DNA of 64,000 nucleotides, taken from contig NC_022657.1 in the NCBI RefSeq assembly GCF_000494755.1, positions 1,003,501 through 1,067,500 on the forward strand, written 5' to 3'. This stretch comes from Amorphoplanes friuliensis DSM 7358 (GTDB taxonomy: Bacteria > Actinomycetota > Actinomycetes > Mycobacteriales > Micromonosporaceae). This document shows, in pieces, positions 1-9,018 of this stretch (its first letter is position 1; every line of letters starts with the position of its first letter). A program made the position numbers and the translations under genes. The notes below the pieces were generated by a model. The model was given only the letters and a program-made list of their open reading frames with translations, had not been told where the DNA came from and did no database searches.

Positions 1-143
1 CCGGCAAGGTCGGGGCTCTTCTCGCCGAGCGGGCCAAGGCCGCGGGCGTTTCCAAGGTCGTCTTCGACCGCGGTGGCAACCGGTACGCGGGGCGGATCGC
101 CGCGCTGGCCGACGCCGCCCGCGAAGCCGGACTCGAGTTCTAG
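1..143 (+). CDS. rplR: 50S ribosomal protein L18, C-terminal fragment
   Basis: The last 47 codons are in frame from base 3 and end at TAG 141-143. The visible tail contains [19 protein letters not shown], the conserved C-terminal 5S-rRNA-binding part of L18. The gene is cut by the window edge, not broken. It lies 12 bases before rpsE, as in the spc operon of other bacteria. L18 binds 5S rRNA and helps dock it in the large subunit. Confidence 0.95.
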   Translation, partial: GKVGALLAERAKAAGVSKVVFDRGGNRYAGRIAALADAAREAGLEF

Positions 144-155
144 GAGGGATGACCT

Positions 156-776
156 ATGCCTGGTCAGCAGCGTCGAGGCGGCGGGACCGGCGGTAACAAC
201 GAAGGTGGCCGCCGTGACAACCGCCGTGAAGGCGGACGCGGTAACGCGCCTGTCGAGAAGACCCCGCATCTCGAGCGGGTCGTAGCGATCAACCGTGTCG
301 CCAAGGTCGTCAAGGGTGGTCGTCGCTTCAGCTTCACCGCCCTCGTGATCGTCGGCGACGGCGACGGCACGGTCGGCATCGGCTACGGAAAGGCCAAGGA
401 GGTGCCCGCGGCCATCGCCAAGGGTGTCGAAGAGGCCAAGAAGCACTTCTTCAAGGTGCCGCGCATCGCCGCGACGATCCCCCACCCGATCACGGGTGAG
501 GCCGCCGCCGGTGTCGTGCTCCTCAAGCCGGCCTCCGCCGGTACCGGCGTCATCGCCGGTGGCCCGGTGCGCGCCGTCCTGGAGTGCGCCGGTATCCACG
601 ACGTGCTCTCGAAGAGCCTCGGCTCCTCGAACCCGATCAACATCGTGCACGCGACTGTGGCGGCCCTGAAGGGCCTGGAGTCCCCGGAGGCCGTTGCGGC
701 CCGCCGTGGCCTCCCGGTCGAGGACGTCGCCCCTGCGGCCATGCTGGCGTCGCGCGCGGAAGCGGCGGTGCGCTGA
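156..776 (+). CDS. rpsE: 30S ribosomal protein S5
   Basis: S5 sits at the mRNA entry side of the 30S subunit and affects decoding accuracy. The 206-residue product has the S5 core ([20 protein letters not shown], then [14 protein letters not shown]) and the C-terminal domain with [16 protein letters not shown]. About 40 Gly/Arg/Asn-rich residues precede the core, a common actinobacterial extension (the E. coli protein is about 167 residues). A GGAGGG Shine-Dalgarno lies just before the ATG. Its stop overlaps the start of rpmD (TGATG), which indicates translational coupling. Confidence 0.98.
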   Translation: MPGQQRRGGGTGGNNEGGRRDNRREGGRGNAPVEKTPHLERVVAINRVAKVVKGGRRFSFTALVIVGDGDGTVGIGYGKAKEVPAAIAKGVEEAKKHFFKVPRIAATIPHPITGEAAAGVVLLKPASAGTGVIAGGPVRAVLECAGIHDVLSKSLGSSNPINIVHATVAALKGLESPEAVAARRGLPVEDVAPAAMLASRAEAAVR

Positions 777-958
777 TGGCACGCTTGAAGGTCACCCAGC
801 TCCGGTCCGGCATCGGCCGTAAGCAGAACCAGCGGGACTCCCTGCGGTCGCTCGGGCTGAAGCGGATCAACGATGTGGTGGTCAAGGAGGACCGTCCCGA
901 AATTCGGGGCATGATCTTCGCCGTGAACCACCTCGTCAGTGTCGAGGAGGTCGAGTAA
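776..958 (+). CDS. rpmD: 50S ribosomal protein L30
   Basis: This 60-residue protein begins [20 protein letters not shown] and contains the L30 pattern [21 protein letters not shown]. The ATG overlaps the rpsE stop and the TAA overlaps the ATG of rplO (TAATG), so three genes are stitched by one-base overlaps. L30 is a small single-domain protein of the large subunit; 60 residues is its normal length. The position between rpsE and rplO is the canonical spc-operon order. Confidence 0.97.
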   Translation: MARLKVTQLRSGIGRKQNQRDSLRSLGLKRINDVVVKEDRPEIRGMIFAVNHLVSVEEVE

Positions 959-1401
959 TGGCGATCAAGGTTCACCACCTGCGTCCGGCGCCCGGCGCCA
1001 AGACCGCGAAGACCCGTGTGGGTCGCGGTGAAGGCTCCAAGGGCAAGACCGCCGGCCGCGGCACCAAGGGCACGAAGGCGCGTTACCAGGTTCCGGCCCG
1101 GTTCGAGGGTGGGCAGATGCCCCTCCACATGCGCCTGCCCAAGATGAAGGGCTTCAAGAACAAGAACAAGGTCGTCTTCCAGGTCGTGAACCTGGAGCGT
1201 CTGGCCGAGCTCTTCCCGAACGGTGGCGAGGTCGGCCCGCTGGAGCTCGCCGACGCCGGCGCGGTCCGTCGTGGCCACCCGGTCAAGGTTCTGGGCTCCG
1301 GCGAGCTGGGTAGCGTGACGCTGCAGGTTTCTGCGCACGCGTTCAGCGAGTCCGCCAAGGAGAAGATCGCAGCTGCTGGTGGTTCCGCCACCGAGCTGTG
1401 A
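958..1401 (+). CDS. rplO: 50S ribosomal protein L15
   Basis: L15 is an early assembly protein of the large subunit. The 147-residue product shows the glycine/lysine-rich N-terminus ([20 protein letters not shown], then [15 protein letters not shown]) and the folded C-terminal domain ending in [16 protein letters not shown]. The length is typical. The start overlaps the rpmD stop. A long hairpin follows the stop before secY. Confidence 0.98.
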   Translation: MAIKVHHLRPAPGAKTAKTRVGRGEGSKGKTAGRGTKGTKARYQVPARFEGGQMPLHMRLPKMKGFKNKNKVVFQVVNLERLAELFPNGGEVGPLELADAGAVRRGHPVKVLGSGELGSVTLQVSAHAFSESAKEKIAAAGGSATEL

Positions 1402-1408
1402 GGCTTTC

Positions 1409-1455
1409 CGGGGATGCTCGCCCGGGCATCGCGAGATGCTCGGGCAGCATCCCCG
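1409..1455 (+). terminator. Hairpin between rplO and secY (attenuator or weak terminator)
   Basis: Ten-base perfect arms CGGGGATGCT (1409-1418) and AGCATCCCCG (1446-1455) enclose a second, imperfect inner stem built on the same GATGCTCGGG motif. No clear T-run follows, so it may attenuate or mark an RNA processing point rather than fully terminate. A smaller hairpin with arms CGTGCCT/AGGCACG lies at 1552-1571. The 275-base gap before secY is long for this operon and may hold a secondary promoter. Confidence 0.5.
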
Positions 1456-1676
1456 TTGTGGCGTCTGACCTGGCCTTTTGTCAGAGCGGGCGCAAATGTT
1501 CCACCGGTTGCCGGATCGCCCTTCGTCCCCGGGCGTCACAGATGCGGCGACCGTGCCTCACAACAGGCACGTCAGACTGTTAAAGTCCGTTCCCAGCTAG
1601 GGATATCGGTCGTCCGGACCGATGCCTCCCCCCATCCGCCGGTTTCCAGGCGGTCACCTCGCGCAGGAGGAAGAAG

Positions 1677-3023
1677 TTGCTCTCCGCCTTTTCCAGTGCG
1701 TTCCGGACGCCTGACCTGCGCAAGAAGTTGCTGTTCACAGTAGCGATCATCGCGGTCTATCGGCTCGGTGCCACTCTGCCCAGCCCAGGCGTGTCCTACA
1801 CCAACGTCCAGAACTGTCTCGACGTGGTGAACAGCACCAACGCCGGCGGCGGGGTGCTCAACCTCCTGAACCTGTTCTCCGGCGGTGCGCTTCTTCAGCT
1901 GTCGGTCTTCGCGCTCGGCATCATGCCGTACATCACGGCCTCCATCATTCTGCAGTTGCTGACCGTGGTGATTCCCCGCCTCGAGCAGCTCCGCAAGGAG
2001 GGCCAGTCCGGCCAGGCGAAGATCACCCAGTACACCCGCTACCTGACCCTGGGTCTCGCGGTCCTGCAGTCCTCGGCGTTCGTGGCCCTGGCCCGCTCCG
2101 GCCAGCTCTTCGCCAACGCCTGCCCGCAGGATCAGTCGAACTTCCAGATCGTCCCCGAGAACACCGGGGTACCGATGTGGCTGACCCTGGTCATGCTGGT
2201 CATCACGATGACCGCCGGTACCGGTGTGGTCATGTGGCTCGGTGAGCTCATCACCGACCGCGGCGTCGGCAACGGCATGTCGGTCCTCATCTTCACCTCG
2301 ATCGCCGCCCGCCTCCCCGGCGAGGGCTGGACGATCAAGCAGACCAGCGGCACGGGCAAGTTCCTGCTGGTGATCGCGCTCGTGCTGATCGTCATCTGCG
2401 CGGTCGTCTTCATCGAGCAGGCTCAGCGCCGCATCCCGGTCCAGTACGCGAAGCGCATGATCGGCCGGCGCATGTACGGCGGAACCTCGACGTACATCCC
2501 GCTCAAGGTCAACCAGGCCGGTGTCGTCCCGGTCATCTTCGCGTCCTCGCTGCTCTACCTGCCGCAGCTGTACCTGCAGTTCTTCGACCAGAACAACCTC
2601 AAGGGTTATCAGCAGTGGATCCAGAACAACCTGGCGAACCCGAGCCACTGGATCTACATCACCACGTACTTCCTGCTGATCATCTTCTTCACGTACTTCT
2701 ACGTCTCGATCACGTTCAACCCGACCGAGGTCGCGGACAACATGAAGAAGTACGGTGGTTTTGTTCCGGGCATCCGGCCCGGTAAGCCGACCGCCGACTA
2801 CCTGGACTTCATCCTCAGCCGGATCACCCTGCCGGGCGCGCTCTACCTCGGTTTGATCTCGGTTCTGCCCAACTTCTTCTTCATCTGGCTGAACAATGCC
2901 CAGTACCAGAACTTCCCGTTCGGTGGTACGGCGGTGCTGATCATGGTGGGTGTGGGTCTGGAGACGGTCAAGCAGATCGAGAGCCAGCTGATGCAGCGCA
3001 ACTACGAAGGGTTCCTCCGGTAG
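1677..3023 (+). CDS. secY: Preprotein translocase subunit SecY
   Basis: SecY is the channel subunit of the SecYEG translocon in the cytoplasmic membrane. The 448-residue protein has about ten hydrophobic helices. Diagnostic stretches include IMPYITASIILQLLTVVIP (helix 2), GNGMSVLIFTSI and NPTEVADNMKKYGGFVPGIR near the cytoplasmic loop before helix 9. I chose the TTG at 1677 because a perfect AGGAGG (1665-1670) precedes it by six bases and MLSAFSSAFRTPDLRKKLLF is the usual actinobacterial N-terminus. It is followed by adk. Confidence 0.97.
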   Translation: MLSAFSSAFRTPDLRKKLLFTVAIIAVYRLGATLPSPGVSYTNVQNCLDVVNSTNAGGGVLNLLNLFSGGALLQLSVFALGIMPYITASIILQLLTVVIPRLEQLRKEGQSGQAKITQYTRYLTLGLAVLQSSAFVALARSGQLFANACPQDQSNFQIVPENTGVPMWLTLVMLVITMTAGTGVVMWLGELITDRGVGNGMSVLIFTSIAARLPGEGWTIKQTSGTGKFLLVIALVLIVICAVVFIEQAQRRIPVQYAKRMIGRRMYGGTSTYIPLKVNQAGVVPVIFASSLLYLPQLYLQFFDQNNLKGYQQWIQNNLANPSHWIYITTYFLLIIFFTYFYVSITFNPTEVADNMKKYGGFVPGIRPGKPTADYLDFILSRITLPGALYLGLISVLPNFFFIWLNNAQYQNFPFGGTAVLIMVGVGLETVKQIESQLMQRNYEGFLR

Positions 3024-3097
3024 TGGGGGCGCGGAGCCGGGGGGCTCTTGCGTCTGTGGTTTGCGAGGCTCGTTCTCACCGAAGCGAGGCGATGTAG

Positions 3098-3751
3098 GTG
3101 CGGCTGGTACTGGTGGGCCCTCCGGGGGCCGGCAAGGGGACCCAGGCTGAGTTCATCGCTGCCCATCTCGCCGTACCGAAGATCTCGACCGGTGACATCT
3201 TCCGGGCCAACGTGTCGCAGGGAACTCCCCTCGGCGTCGAGGCCAAGCGGTACATGGACGCGGGCAACCTCGTCCCGGACGAGGTCACCATCAACATGGT
3301 TCGCGATCGGCTGGCCGAGCCCGACGCCGGCGACGGTTTCCTGCTGGACGGTTTCCCGAGAACCGTCCCGCAGGCGTCGGCCCTCGACAAACTCCTGGCG
3401 GACCTCGGCATCGCGCTCGATCTGGTGATGGAGCTCGTGGTCGACGACGACGAGGTGATCCGGCGGCTCTCGGGCCGCCGGACCTGCCGCGGTTGCGGCA
3501 AGATCTGGCACGTCGAGTTCGACCCGACCAGCAAGGACAACATCTGCGACAGGTGTGGTTCCGAGCTGTTCCAGCGGGACGACGACAAGGCGGAGACGAT
3601 CGCGAACCGCCTCGTCGAGTACGCCGACAAGACGGCGCCGCTGGTCGACTTCTACGGTGCCCAGGGCAAGCTGGTGGGCATCGACGCGACCGGACCGGTC
3701 GAGGACGTCACGGTGCGCGCCATCGACGCCCTGCGGTCCTACGGGGGCTGA
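3098..3751 (+). CDS. adk: Adenylate kinase
   Basis: Adk interconverts ATP plus AMP and two ADP in the cytosol. The 217-residue protein begins [16 protein letters not shown], with the P-loop at residues 7-16. It has the AMP-binding DGFPRT motif and a long LID domain with four cysteines (CRGCGK ... CDRCG, roughly residues 129-155), indicating the zinc-binding long form. The GTG at 3098 gives the standard N-terminus. It lies 74 bases after secY and its stop is one base from the ATG of map. Confidence 0.97.
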   Translation: MRLVLVGPPGAGKGTQAEFIAAHLAVPKISTGDIFRANVSQGTPLGVEAKRYMDAGNLVPDEVTINMVRDRLAEPDAGDGFLLDGFPRTVPQASALDKLLADLGIALDLVMELVVDDDEVIRRLSGRRTCRGCGKIWHVEFDPTSKDNICDRCGSELFQRDDDKAETIANRLVEYADKTAPLVDFYGAQGKLVGIDATGPVEDVTVRAIDALRSYGG

Positions 3752-3752
3752 G

Positions 3753-4607
3753 ATGCGCCGTCAGCAGCTGGACATTCAGCTGAAGACCCCGGAGCAGATC
3801 GAGCTCATGCGCGGCGCGGGCCTCGTGGTCGCCGCCGCGCTCGACGCGATGCGCGATGCGGTGGCGCCGGGTGTCTCCACCGCCGACCTCGACGCGATCG
3901 CGGAGAAGGTCATCCGTGACGCGGGCGCGGTCCCGTCGTTCAAGGGCTACCACGGCTTTCCCGCCTCGATCTGTGCCTCGGTCAACGAGCAGGTCGTGCA
4001 CGGCATCCCCGGGGCCGATCAGGTCCTCAAGGAGGGCGACCTGTTGTCGCTCGACTGCGGGGCGATCCTGAACGGCTGGCACGGCGACTCCGCGATCACC
4101 GTCGGGGTCGGCGAGACCGACCCGGCCCTGCTGAGGTTGGCCGAGGTGGCCGAGGACGCCATGTGGGCCGGCATCGCCGCTGCCGCCCGCGGTGCGGCCA
4201 ACGGCCGCGGCCGGCTGACCGACATCTCGTTCAACGTCGAGAAGGCCGTCCGCAAGGCCGGCCGGTACGGCATCGTCGACGGGTACGGCGGTCACGGCAT
4301 CGGCACGGAGATGCACCAGGACCCGCACGTGCTCAACCACGGCAAGCCCGGCAAGGGCCCGCGCCTGGTGCCCGGTCTGTGCCTGGCGATCGAGCCCATG
4401 ATCACCATGGGTTCGCCGCGGACGGTCGAGCTGGACGACGGGTGGACCGTTGTCACCCGAGACGCTTCGATGGCCGCCCACGTGGAGCACACGATGGCGC
4501 TGCTCGACGACGGCGTCTGGGTGACCACCGCGGTCGACGGCGGCCGGGCCCGCCTGGGCGACCTGGTGACGTCCCGCCAGCCTGCGGTTGACTCGCTCTC
4601 GGAGTAA
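3753..4607 (+). CDS. map: Methionine aminopeptidase, type I
   Basis: MetAP removes the initiator methionine from nascent proteins. The product is 284 residues. All five metal ligands of the family are visible in context: the two aspartates of DCGAILNGWHGDSAI, the histidine of GGHGIGTEMHQDPH, and the glutamates of CLAIEPMI and HVEHTM. The ATG at 3753 follows the adk stop with one base between. The secY-adk-map order is conserved in Gram-positive bacteria. Confidence 0.97.
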   Translation: MRRQQLDIQLKTPEQIELMRGAGLVVAAALDAMRDAVAPGVSTADLDAIAEKVIRDAGAVPSFKGYHGFPASICASVNEQVVHGIPGADQVLKEGDLLSLDCGAILNGWHGDSAITVGVGETDPALLRLAEVAEDAMWAGIAAAARGAANGRGRLTDISFNVEKAVRKAGRYGIVDGYGGHGIGTEMHQDPHVLNHGKPGKGPRLVPGLCLAIEPMITMGSPRTVELDDGWTVVTRDASMAAHVEHTMALLDDGVWVTTAVDGGRARLGDLVTSRQPAVDSLSE

Positions 4608-4616
4608 AAAGGTCCC

Positions 4617-5054
4617 ATGGAGCGCAACGACATGCGGGCCGGCGACAGCGAGCGCCAAGCCACCGCCGACAAGCTGAAGACCGCGCTCGACGAGGGCCGG
4701 CTCGATCTGCACGAGTACGACGAGCGGCTGCAGAAGACGTACTCGGCGAAGACCTTCGGTGATCTCGACACACTGGTGACCGATCTGCCGGGGACGATTC
4801 CCACCCAGCAGTCCCGCGTGGAGCCCTATCAGGCGCCCTCAGCGCCGCAGACAGCCGCGACGACGGGCAAGAAGTCCAAGCAGCAGGGTGCCGGTCAGTT
4901 CGTGGTCTCCTACGGCGGTGTGGTGCTCGTCTGCGTCATCATCTGGGCCCTCACGAGTCTGGGTTCGGGCGAGCTCCGCTACTTCTGGCCCGGGTGGATG
5001 CTCATCCCGCTCGTCTTCGGGCTGCTCGGCCGGTACAACAACAAAAATCGCTAG
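4617..5054 (+). CDS. DUF1707 domain membrane protein (copy 1)
   Basis: The 145-residue protein has an N-terminal DUF1707 domain (about residues 7-60, with RAGDSERQ, LDEGRLDLHEYDERL and FGDLDTLVTDLP), a polar linker, and two hydrophobic segments near residues 94-118 and 122-140. DUF1707 proteins are widespread in actinobacteria and of unknown function; the domain resembles short oligomerisation modules on membrane proteins. It starts nine bases after map and is followed by a paralogue. The pair separates map from infA. Confidence 0.85.
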   Translation: MERNDMRAGDSERQATADKLKTALDEGRLDLHEYDERLQKTYSAKTFGDLDTLVTDLPGTIPTQQSRVEPYQAPSAPQTAATTGKKSKQQGAGQFVVSYGGVVLVCVIIWALTSLGSGELRYFWPGWMLIPLVFGLLGRYNNKNR

Positions 5055-5090
5055 CGCCGATCGTGGTCCCGCCCTGGCATGCTGGAGGGC

Positions 5091-5618
5091 ATGGGGCGGG
5101 ACGAGATGCGAGCGGCCGACGGCGATCGGCAGGCTGTCGCCGACCAGTTGAAAGCCGCGCTCGACGAGGGCCGGCTCGATCTGCACGAGTACGACGAACG
5201 GCTGCAGCAGGCGTATGCCGCCAAGACCTACGGCGAGTTGCAGCCCCTGCTCGGTGATCTGCCCTCGGCCGCGGTGCCGGCGCCCCGGTCGCCGGAGTCC
5301 GCCGCTCTGGTGTCTGCTTCCAACGCCGAGCTGACCCGGCGGTGGCTTCTCGAGGTGTGGGGCAGCTGGTTCCCCGTGGTCGGCATCACCACGGCGATCT
5401 GGCTGATCTCGTGGATCGCGTCGTCGGGGGAGAACGCGTACTTCTGGCCCATCTGGGTCGCCGGGCCGTGGGGTGCGTTCCTGGTCTTCGCCACGGTGGC
5501 GGGCCTGGCCAGCGGCGAGCCGCGCAAGCAGGCCGAGAAGAAGGCCCGCAAGGAGCAGGCGAAGCAGTTGAAGCGGGAGCGCAAGGCACTGGCGGAAAAG
5601 GAGCACAAAGCGGGCTGA
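5091..5618 (+). CDS. DUF1707 domain membrane protein (copy 2)
   Basis: This 175-residue paralogue of the upstream gene has DUF1707 at residues 4-55 (MRAADGDRQ, LDEGRLDLHEYDERL), two hydrophobic segments (SWFPVVGITTAIWLISWIA and WVAGPWGAFLVFATVAGLA) and a highly charged Lys/Glu-rich C-terminal tail suited to a coiled helix. I chose ATG 5091 over 5079 because GGAGGG lies just upstream and MGRDEMRAA aligns with MERNDMRAG of copy 1. A 43-base stretch is identical at DNA level to copy 1. Confidence 0.82.
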   Translation: MGRDEMRAADGDRQAVADQLKAALDEGRLDLHEYDERLQQAYAAKTYGELQPLLGDLPSAAVPAPRSPESAALVSASNAELTRRWLLEVWGSWFPVVGITTAIWLISWIASSGENAYFWPIWVAGPWGAFLVFATVAGLASGEPRKQAEKKARKEQAKQLKRERKALAEKEHKAG

Positions 5619-5684
5619 TTGCCCGCTTGTGTCCTGTTCTGACACCCGTCGACACACCCGACCCCGGGTTGCGGCGACCTCGGT

Positions 5685-5714
5685 TTGGTGTCGATGCACC
5701 GGCGCGCGTACACT
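5685..5714 (+). promoter_or_regulatory. Probable sigma-70-type promoter for infA operon
   Basis: TTGGTG (5685-5690) and TACACT (5709-5714) are separated by 18 bases and lie about 145 bases upstream of infA. This is the best promoter-like match in the 240-base gap after the DUF1707 pair, and would give infA-rpmJ-rpsM its own transcription start. Basis is motif inspection only. Confidence 0.5.
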
Positions 5715-5858
5715 GGCTAGCTGGCGCGCAGCGTCCACTCTTCCATGTCCACCAGCGCTTCGGTGGAGGAAGAGCCGCGGCTGGTTCCGGGTCGATCCCT
5801 CGCCCCGGAATGAACGTTGTGAGCCCGCCCCAGAACCCGATGTCAGGTAGCGGAGGAC

Positions 5859-6080
5859 ATGCCAAAGAAAGACGGAGCCATCGAGATCGAAGGCCGAGTG
5901 ATCGAGCCTCTGCCGAACGCCATGTTCCGTGTGGAGCTTGCAAATGGTCACAAGGTACTGGCTCATATCAGCGGCAAGATGCGGCAGCACTACATCCGCA
6001 TCCTCCCGGAGGACAGAGTCGTCGTCGAGCTTTCGCCGTACGACCTGACCCGCGGGCGAATTGTCTACCGCTACAAGTAA
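5859..6080 (+). CDS. infA: Translation initiation factor IF-1
   Basis: IF-1 binds the ribosomal A site during initiation. The 73-residue S1-like OB-fold protein begins [20 protein letters not shown] and contains [20 protein letters not shown] and [13 protein letters not shown], an essentially canonical sequence and length. GGAGG precedes the ATG. It is the first gene of the second ribosomal block and is followed by rpmJ. Confidence 0.98.
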   Translation: MPKKDGAIEIEGRVIEPLPNAMFRVELANGHKVLAHISGKMRQHYIRILPEDRVVVELSPYDLTRGRIVYRYK

Positions 6081-6131
6081 TCGGTCGCGGGGGCTTACCC
6101 AGTCCCGTCTGACGAGAGTTAAGGCACAACC

Positions 6132-6245
6132 GTGAAGGTCAAGCCGAGCGTCAAGCGGATCTGCAACAAGTGCCGGGTCATCCGCCGGCACGGCCGGGTC
6201 ATGGTCATCTGCGACGACCCGCGCCACAAGCAGCGCCAGGGCTGA
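6132..6245 (+). CDS. rpmJ: 50S ribosomal protein L36
   Basis: The 37-residue protein starts at GTG and reads [20 protein letters not shown], then [17 protein letters not shown]. The cysteines at 11, 14 and 27 plus the histidine at 32 are the zinc ligands of the zinc-dependent (C+) form; organisms with two copies usually also hold a C- form under Zur control. It is too short for routine gene calls but sits exactly where expected between infA and rpsM. Confidence 0.97.
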   Translation: MKVKPSVKRICNKCRVIRRHGRVMVICDDPRHKQRQG

Positions 6246-6417
6246 TTTCTCAGCCGCACGCTGTCAGATCCGTTCCATGAACAAGCTCGTCCCAGCCGCC
6301 GGGTCATCACGTCGATGAGTCGCGGTTTCACCCCCGGTCGGAGGCCGGGGCCCGCCCGGGCAGGCGGGATGGGACTGGCACAGACCTCCGTGAGACACCT
6401 GAGGAGTACGCCCACTT

Positions 6418-6798
6418 ATGGCTCGACTCGTCGGCGTCGATCTTCCCCGCGAAAAGCGGATGGAGATCGCGCTCACCTACATCTTCGGGGTCGGTCGGAC
6501 CCGCGCTGTCGAGGCGCTCACTTCGACCGGCATTGACCTGAACAAGCGCGCCAAGGACCTCACGGACGAGGAGCTGGTCCAGCTCCGCGACTACATCGAG
6601 GGCAATTTCAAGGTTGAAGGCGACCTGCGCCGCGAGGTCGCCGCCGACATCCGCCGCAAGGTCGAGATCGGCTGCTACGCCGGCATCCGCCACCGCCGGG
6701 GTCTCCCCGTCCGCGGACAGCGGACGCGGACCAACGCTCGTACCCGCAAGGGTCCGAAGCGCACGGTCGCTGGCAAGAAGAAGCCCGGTCGGAAGTAA
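6418..6798 (+). CDS. rpsM: 30S ribosomal protein S13
   Basis: S13 lies in the head of the 30S subunit and contacts the large subunit. The 126-residue product begins [20 protein letters not shown] and has the helix-two-turn-helix [10 protein letters not shown] and the basic [19 protein letters not shown] tail. Length and sequence are standard. A 172-base G/C-rich leader with several possible stems (around 6336-6375) separates it from rpmJ. Confidence 0.98.
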   Translation: MARLVGVDLPREKRMEIALTYIFGVGRTRAVEALTSTGIDLNKRAKDLTDEELVQLRDYIEGNFKVEGDLRREVAADIRRKVEIGCYAGIRHRRGLPVRGQRTRTNARTRKGPKRTVAGKKKPGRK

Positions 6799-6815
6799 TA
6801 GGAGCGCACTGACTT

Positions 6816-7223
6816 ATGCCACCGAAGGCACGCGCTGGGGCCCCTGTCAAAAAGGTCCGGCGCAAGGAACGCAAGAACGTCGCCCACGGGCAGGCGCACA
6901 TCAAGAGCACCTTCAACAACACCATCGTGTCGATCACCGACCCGACCGGTGCTGTGATCTCCTGGGCCTCGTCCGGCCAGGTTGGCTTCAAGGGCTCCCG
7001 CAAGTCGACTCCGTTCGCCGCGCAGCTGGCCGCCGAGGCCGCCGCTCGCCGGGCCATGGAGCACGGCATGCGCAAGGTCGACGTGTTCGTCAAGGGCCCC
7101 GGTTCCGGCCGGGAGACCGCCATCCGTTCGCTGCAGGCCGCGGGCCTCGAGGTCGGTCAGATCTCCGACGTCACGCCGCAGCCGCACAACGGTTGCCGTC
7201 CGCCTAAGCGTCGCCGGGTCTAA
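6816..7223 (+). CDS. rpsK: 30S ribosomal protein S11
   Basis: S11 forms part of the platform near the mRNA exit. The 135-residue product contains [32 protein letters not shown] and the C-terminal [27 protein letters not shown] lies upstream of the ATG. It lies 17 bases after rpsM and 16 bases before rpsD, so the three are probably cotranscribed. Confidence 0.98.
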   Translation: MPPKARAGAPVKKVRRKERKNVAHGQAHIKSTFNNTIVSITDPTGAVISWASSGQVGFKGSRKSTPFAAQLAAEAAARRAMEHGMRKVDVFVKGPGSGRETAIRSLQAAGLEVGQISDVTPQPHNGCRPPKRRRV

Positions 7224-7239
7224 GGGAGAGACAAGAAGC

Positions 7240-7866
7240 ATGGCTCGTTACACAGGGGCGGACTGCAAGCGCTGCCGCCGCGAGAAGATGAAGCTGTTCC
7301 TCAAGGGCAGCAAGTGCGACGGGCCCAAGTGCCCGTTCGAGTCGCGTCCCTTCCCGCCCGGCCAGCACGGCCGTGGCCGGACCAAGGAGACCGAGTACCT
7401 GCTCCAGCACCGCGAGAAGCAGAAGGCCCGCCGCACCTACGGCGTGCTCGAGAAGCAGTTCCGCGGTTACTACGAGGAGGCTGTCACCAAGCCCGGCAAG
7501 ACCGGTGAGGTGCTGCTGCAGATCCTCGAGTCGCGTCTCGACAACGTCGTCTACCGGGCCGGTTACGCCGCGTCCCGCGACATGGCCCGTCAGCTGGTCA
7601 AGCACGGCCACCTGCTGGTCAACGGCATCAAGGTCGACATCCCGTCGTACCGGGTGAAGGACCACGACATCGTTCAGGTCCGGGAGAAGTCCCGCGAGAT
7701 GACGCCGTTCGTGGTTGCGCAGGCTCAGGCGGGTTCCCGCCCGACGCCGGCGTGGCTGGAGCCCATCCCGAGCGAGATGAAGATCCTGATCCACACGCTC
7801 CCGGCGCGTCAGGTCATCGACACGCAGGTCCAGGAGCAGCTGATCGTCGAGCTCTACTCCAAGTAG
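7240..7866 (+). CDS. rpsD: 30S ribosomal protein S4 (zinc-binding form)
   Basis: S4 initiates 30S assembly and is often a translational autoregulator. The 208-residue protein begins MARYTGADCKRCRREKMKLF. Cysteines 9, 12, 26 and 31 form a zinc knuckle (C+ form). The S4 RNA-binding domain is visible as SRLDNVVYRAGYAASR and RQLVKHGHLLVNGIKVDIPS. GGGAGA upstream supports ATG 7240. It is followed by a strong hairpin before rpoA. Confidence 0.98.
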   Translation: MARYTGADCKRCRREKMKLFLKGSKCDGPKCPFESRPFPPGQHGRGRTKETEYLLQHREKQKARRTYGVLEKQFRGYYEEAVTKPGKTGEVLLQILESRLDNVVYRAGYAASRDMARQLVKHGHLLVNGIKVDIPSYRVKDHDIVQVREKSREMTPFVVAQAQAGSRPTPAWLEPIPSEMKILIHTLPARQVIDTQVQEQLIVELYSK

Positions 7867-7873
7867 CGCTCCG

Positions 7874-7906
7874 GGTCCCGGCATCCCTGCACGGGGTGCC
7901 GGGACC
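7874..7906 (+). promoter_or_regulatory. Strong hairpin between rpsD and rpoA
   Basis: Arms GGTCCCGGCATCCC (7874-7887) and GGGGTGCCGGGACC (7893-7906) pair over 14 positions, with one G-T wobble and a five-base loop. No T-run follows, so it is more likely an attenuator, an RNase site or a protein-binding element than a full terminator. S4 is a known autoregulator of alpha operons in some bacteria; a link here is inference only. Confidence 0.5.
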
Positions 7907-7962
7907 GCATCACCACAGGACGGGCGTCATATAGCGGACGCCCCGAACGAAAGAAGAAACGC

Positions 7963-8985
7963 GTGCTCATCAGCCAGCGCCCGAGCCTCTCGGAAGAGTC
8001 GCTCAGCGAGACCCGCTCCCGGTTCACGATCGAGCCCCTGGAGCCGGGCTTCGGCTACACCCTCGGCAACTCGCTCCGGCGGACCCTGCTGTCGTCGATC
8101 CCGGGCGCAGCGGTCACCAGCATCAAGATCGACGGCGTGCTGCACGAGTTCACCACCATCCCCGGTGTCAAGGAGGACGTGGTCGAGCTCGTCATGAACG
8201 TCAAGGAGCTGACCGTGAGCTCCGAGCACGACGAGCCCGTCAGCATGTACCTGCGCAAGCAGGGCCCGGGCGACGTCACCGCGGGCGACATCCAGCCCCC
8301 GGCCGGCGTCTCCGTGCACAACCCCGACCTGAAGCTGGCCACGCTGAACAGCAAGGGCCGGCTCGACATGGAGCTCACCGTCGAGCGGGGTCGTGGCTAC
8401 GTCACGGCCGCGCAGAACAAGAGCGCCGGTGCCGAGATCGGCCGCATCCCGGTCGACTCGATCTACTCGCCGGTCATGAAGGTGACCTACCGCGTCGAGG
8501 CGACCCGTGTCGAGCAGCGCACCGACTTCGACCGTCTGATCATCGACGTCGAGTCGAAGGCGTCGATCTCGCCCCGTACCGCGCTGGCGTCGGCCGGTTC
8601 GACCCTGGTCGAGCTGTTCGGTCTCTGCCGCGAGCTGGACGAGACCGCCGAGGGCATCGACATCGGACCGTCCCCGCAGGACGCTCAGCTCGCCGCCGAC
8701 CTGGCTCTCCCGATCGAGGAGCTGGACCTCACGGTCCGGTCGTACAACTGCCTCAAGCGCGAGGGCATCAACACCGTCGGTGAACTGATCGGGCGGACGG
8801 AGGCCGACCTTCTGGATATAAGGAATTTCGGTCAGAAGTCGATCGACGAGGTCAAGATGAAGCTCGCCGGAATGGGCCTGGGACTGAAGGACAGCGCGCC
8901 GTCCTTCGACCCGGCGCACGTGGTCGACTCGTTCGGCGACGTGGACTACGACACCGACGACTACCGCGAGACCGAGCAGCTGTAA
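7963..8985 (+). CDS. rpoA: RNA polymerase subunit alpha
   Basis: The alpha subunit dimerises to nucleate RNA polymerase assembly and contacts UP elements and activators through its C-terminal domain. The 340-residue product begins [20 protein letters not shown] and has the NTD motif [18 protein letters not shown]. After a linker comes the alpha-CTD with [37 protein letters not shown] and [11 protein letters not shown]. The GTG at 7963 gives the family start. A polar 35-residue acidic tail follows the CTD. Confidence 0.98.
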   Translation: MLISQRPSLSEESLSETRSRFTIEPLEPGFGYTLGNSLRRTLLSSIPGAAVTSIKIDGVLHEFTTIPGVKEDVVELVMNVKELTVSSEHDEPVSMYLRKQGPGDVTAGDIQPPAGVSVHNPDLKLATLNSKGRLDMELTVERGRGYVTAAQNKSAGAEIGRIPVDSIYSPVMKVTYRVEATRVEQRTDFDRLIIDVESKASISPRTALASAGSTLVELFGLCRELDETAEGIDIGPSPQDAQLAADLALPIEELDLTVRSYNCLKREGINTVGELIGRTEADLLDIRNFGQKSIDEVKMKLAGMGLGLKDSAPSFDPAHVVDSFGDVDYDTDDYRETEQL

Positions 8986-9018
8986 TCCGGCTGCCCGCCA
9001 TTCTTTAGGAGCCCAGAA

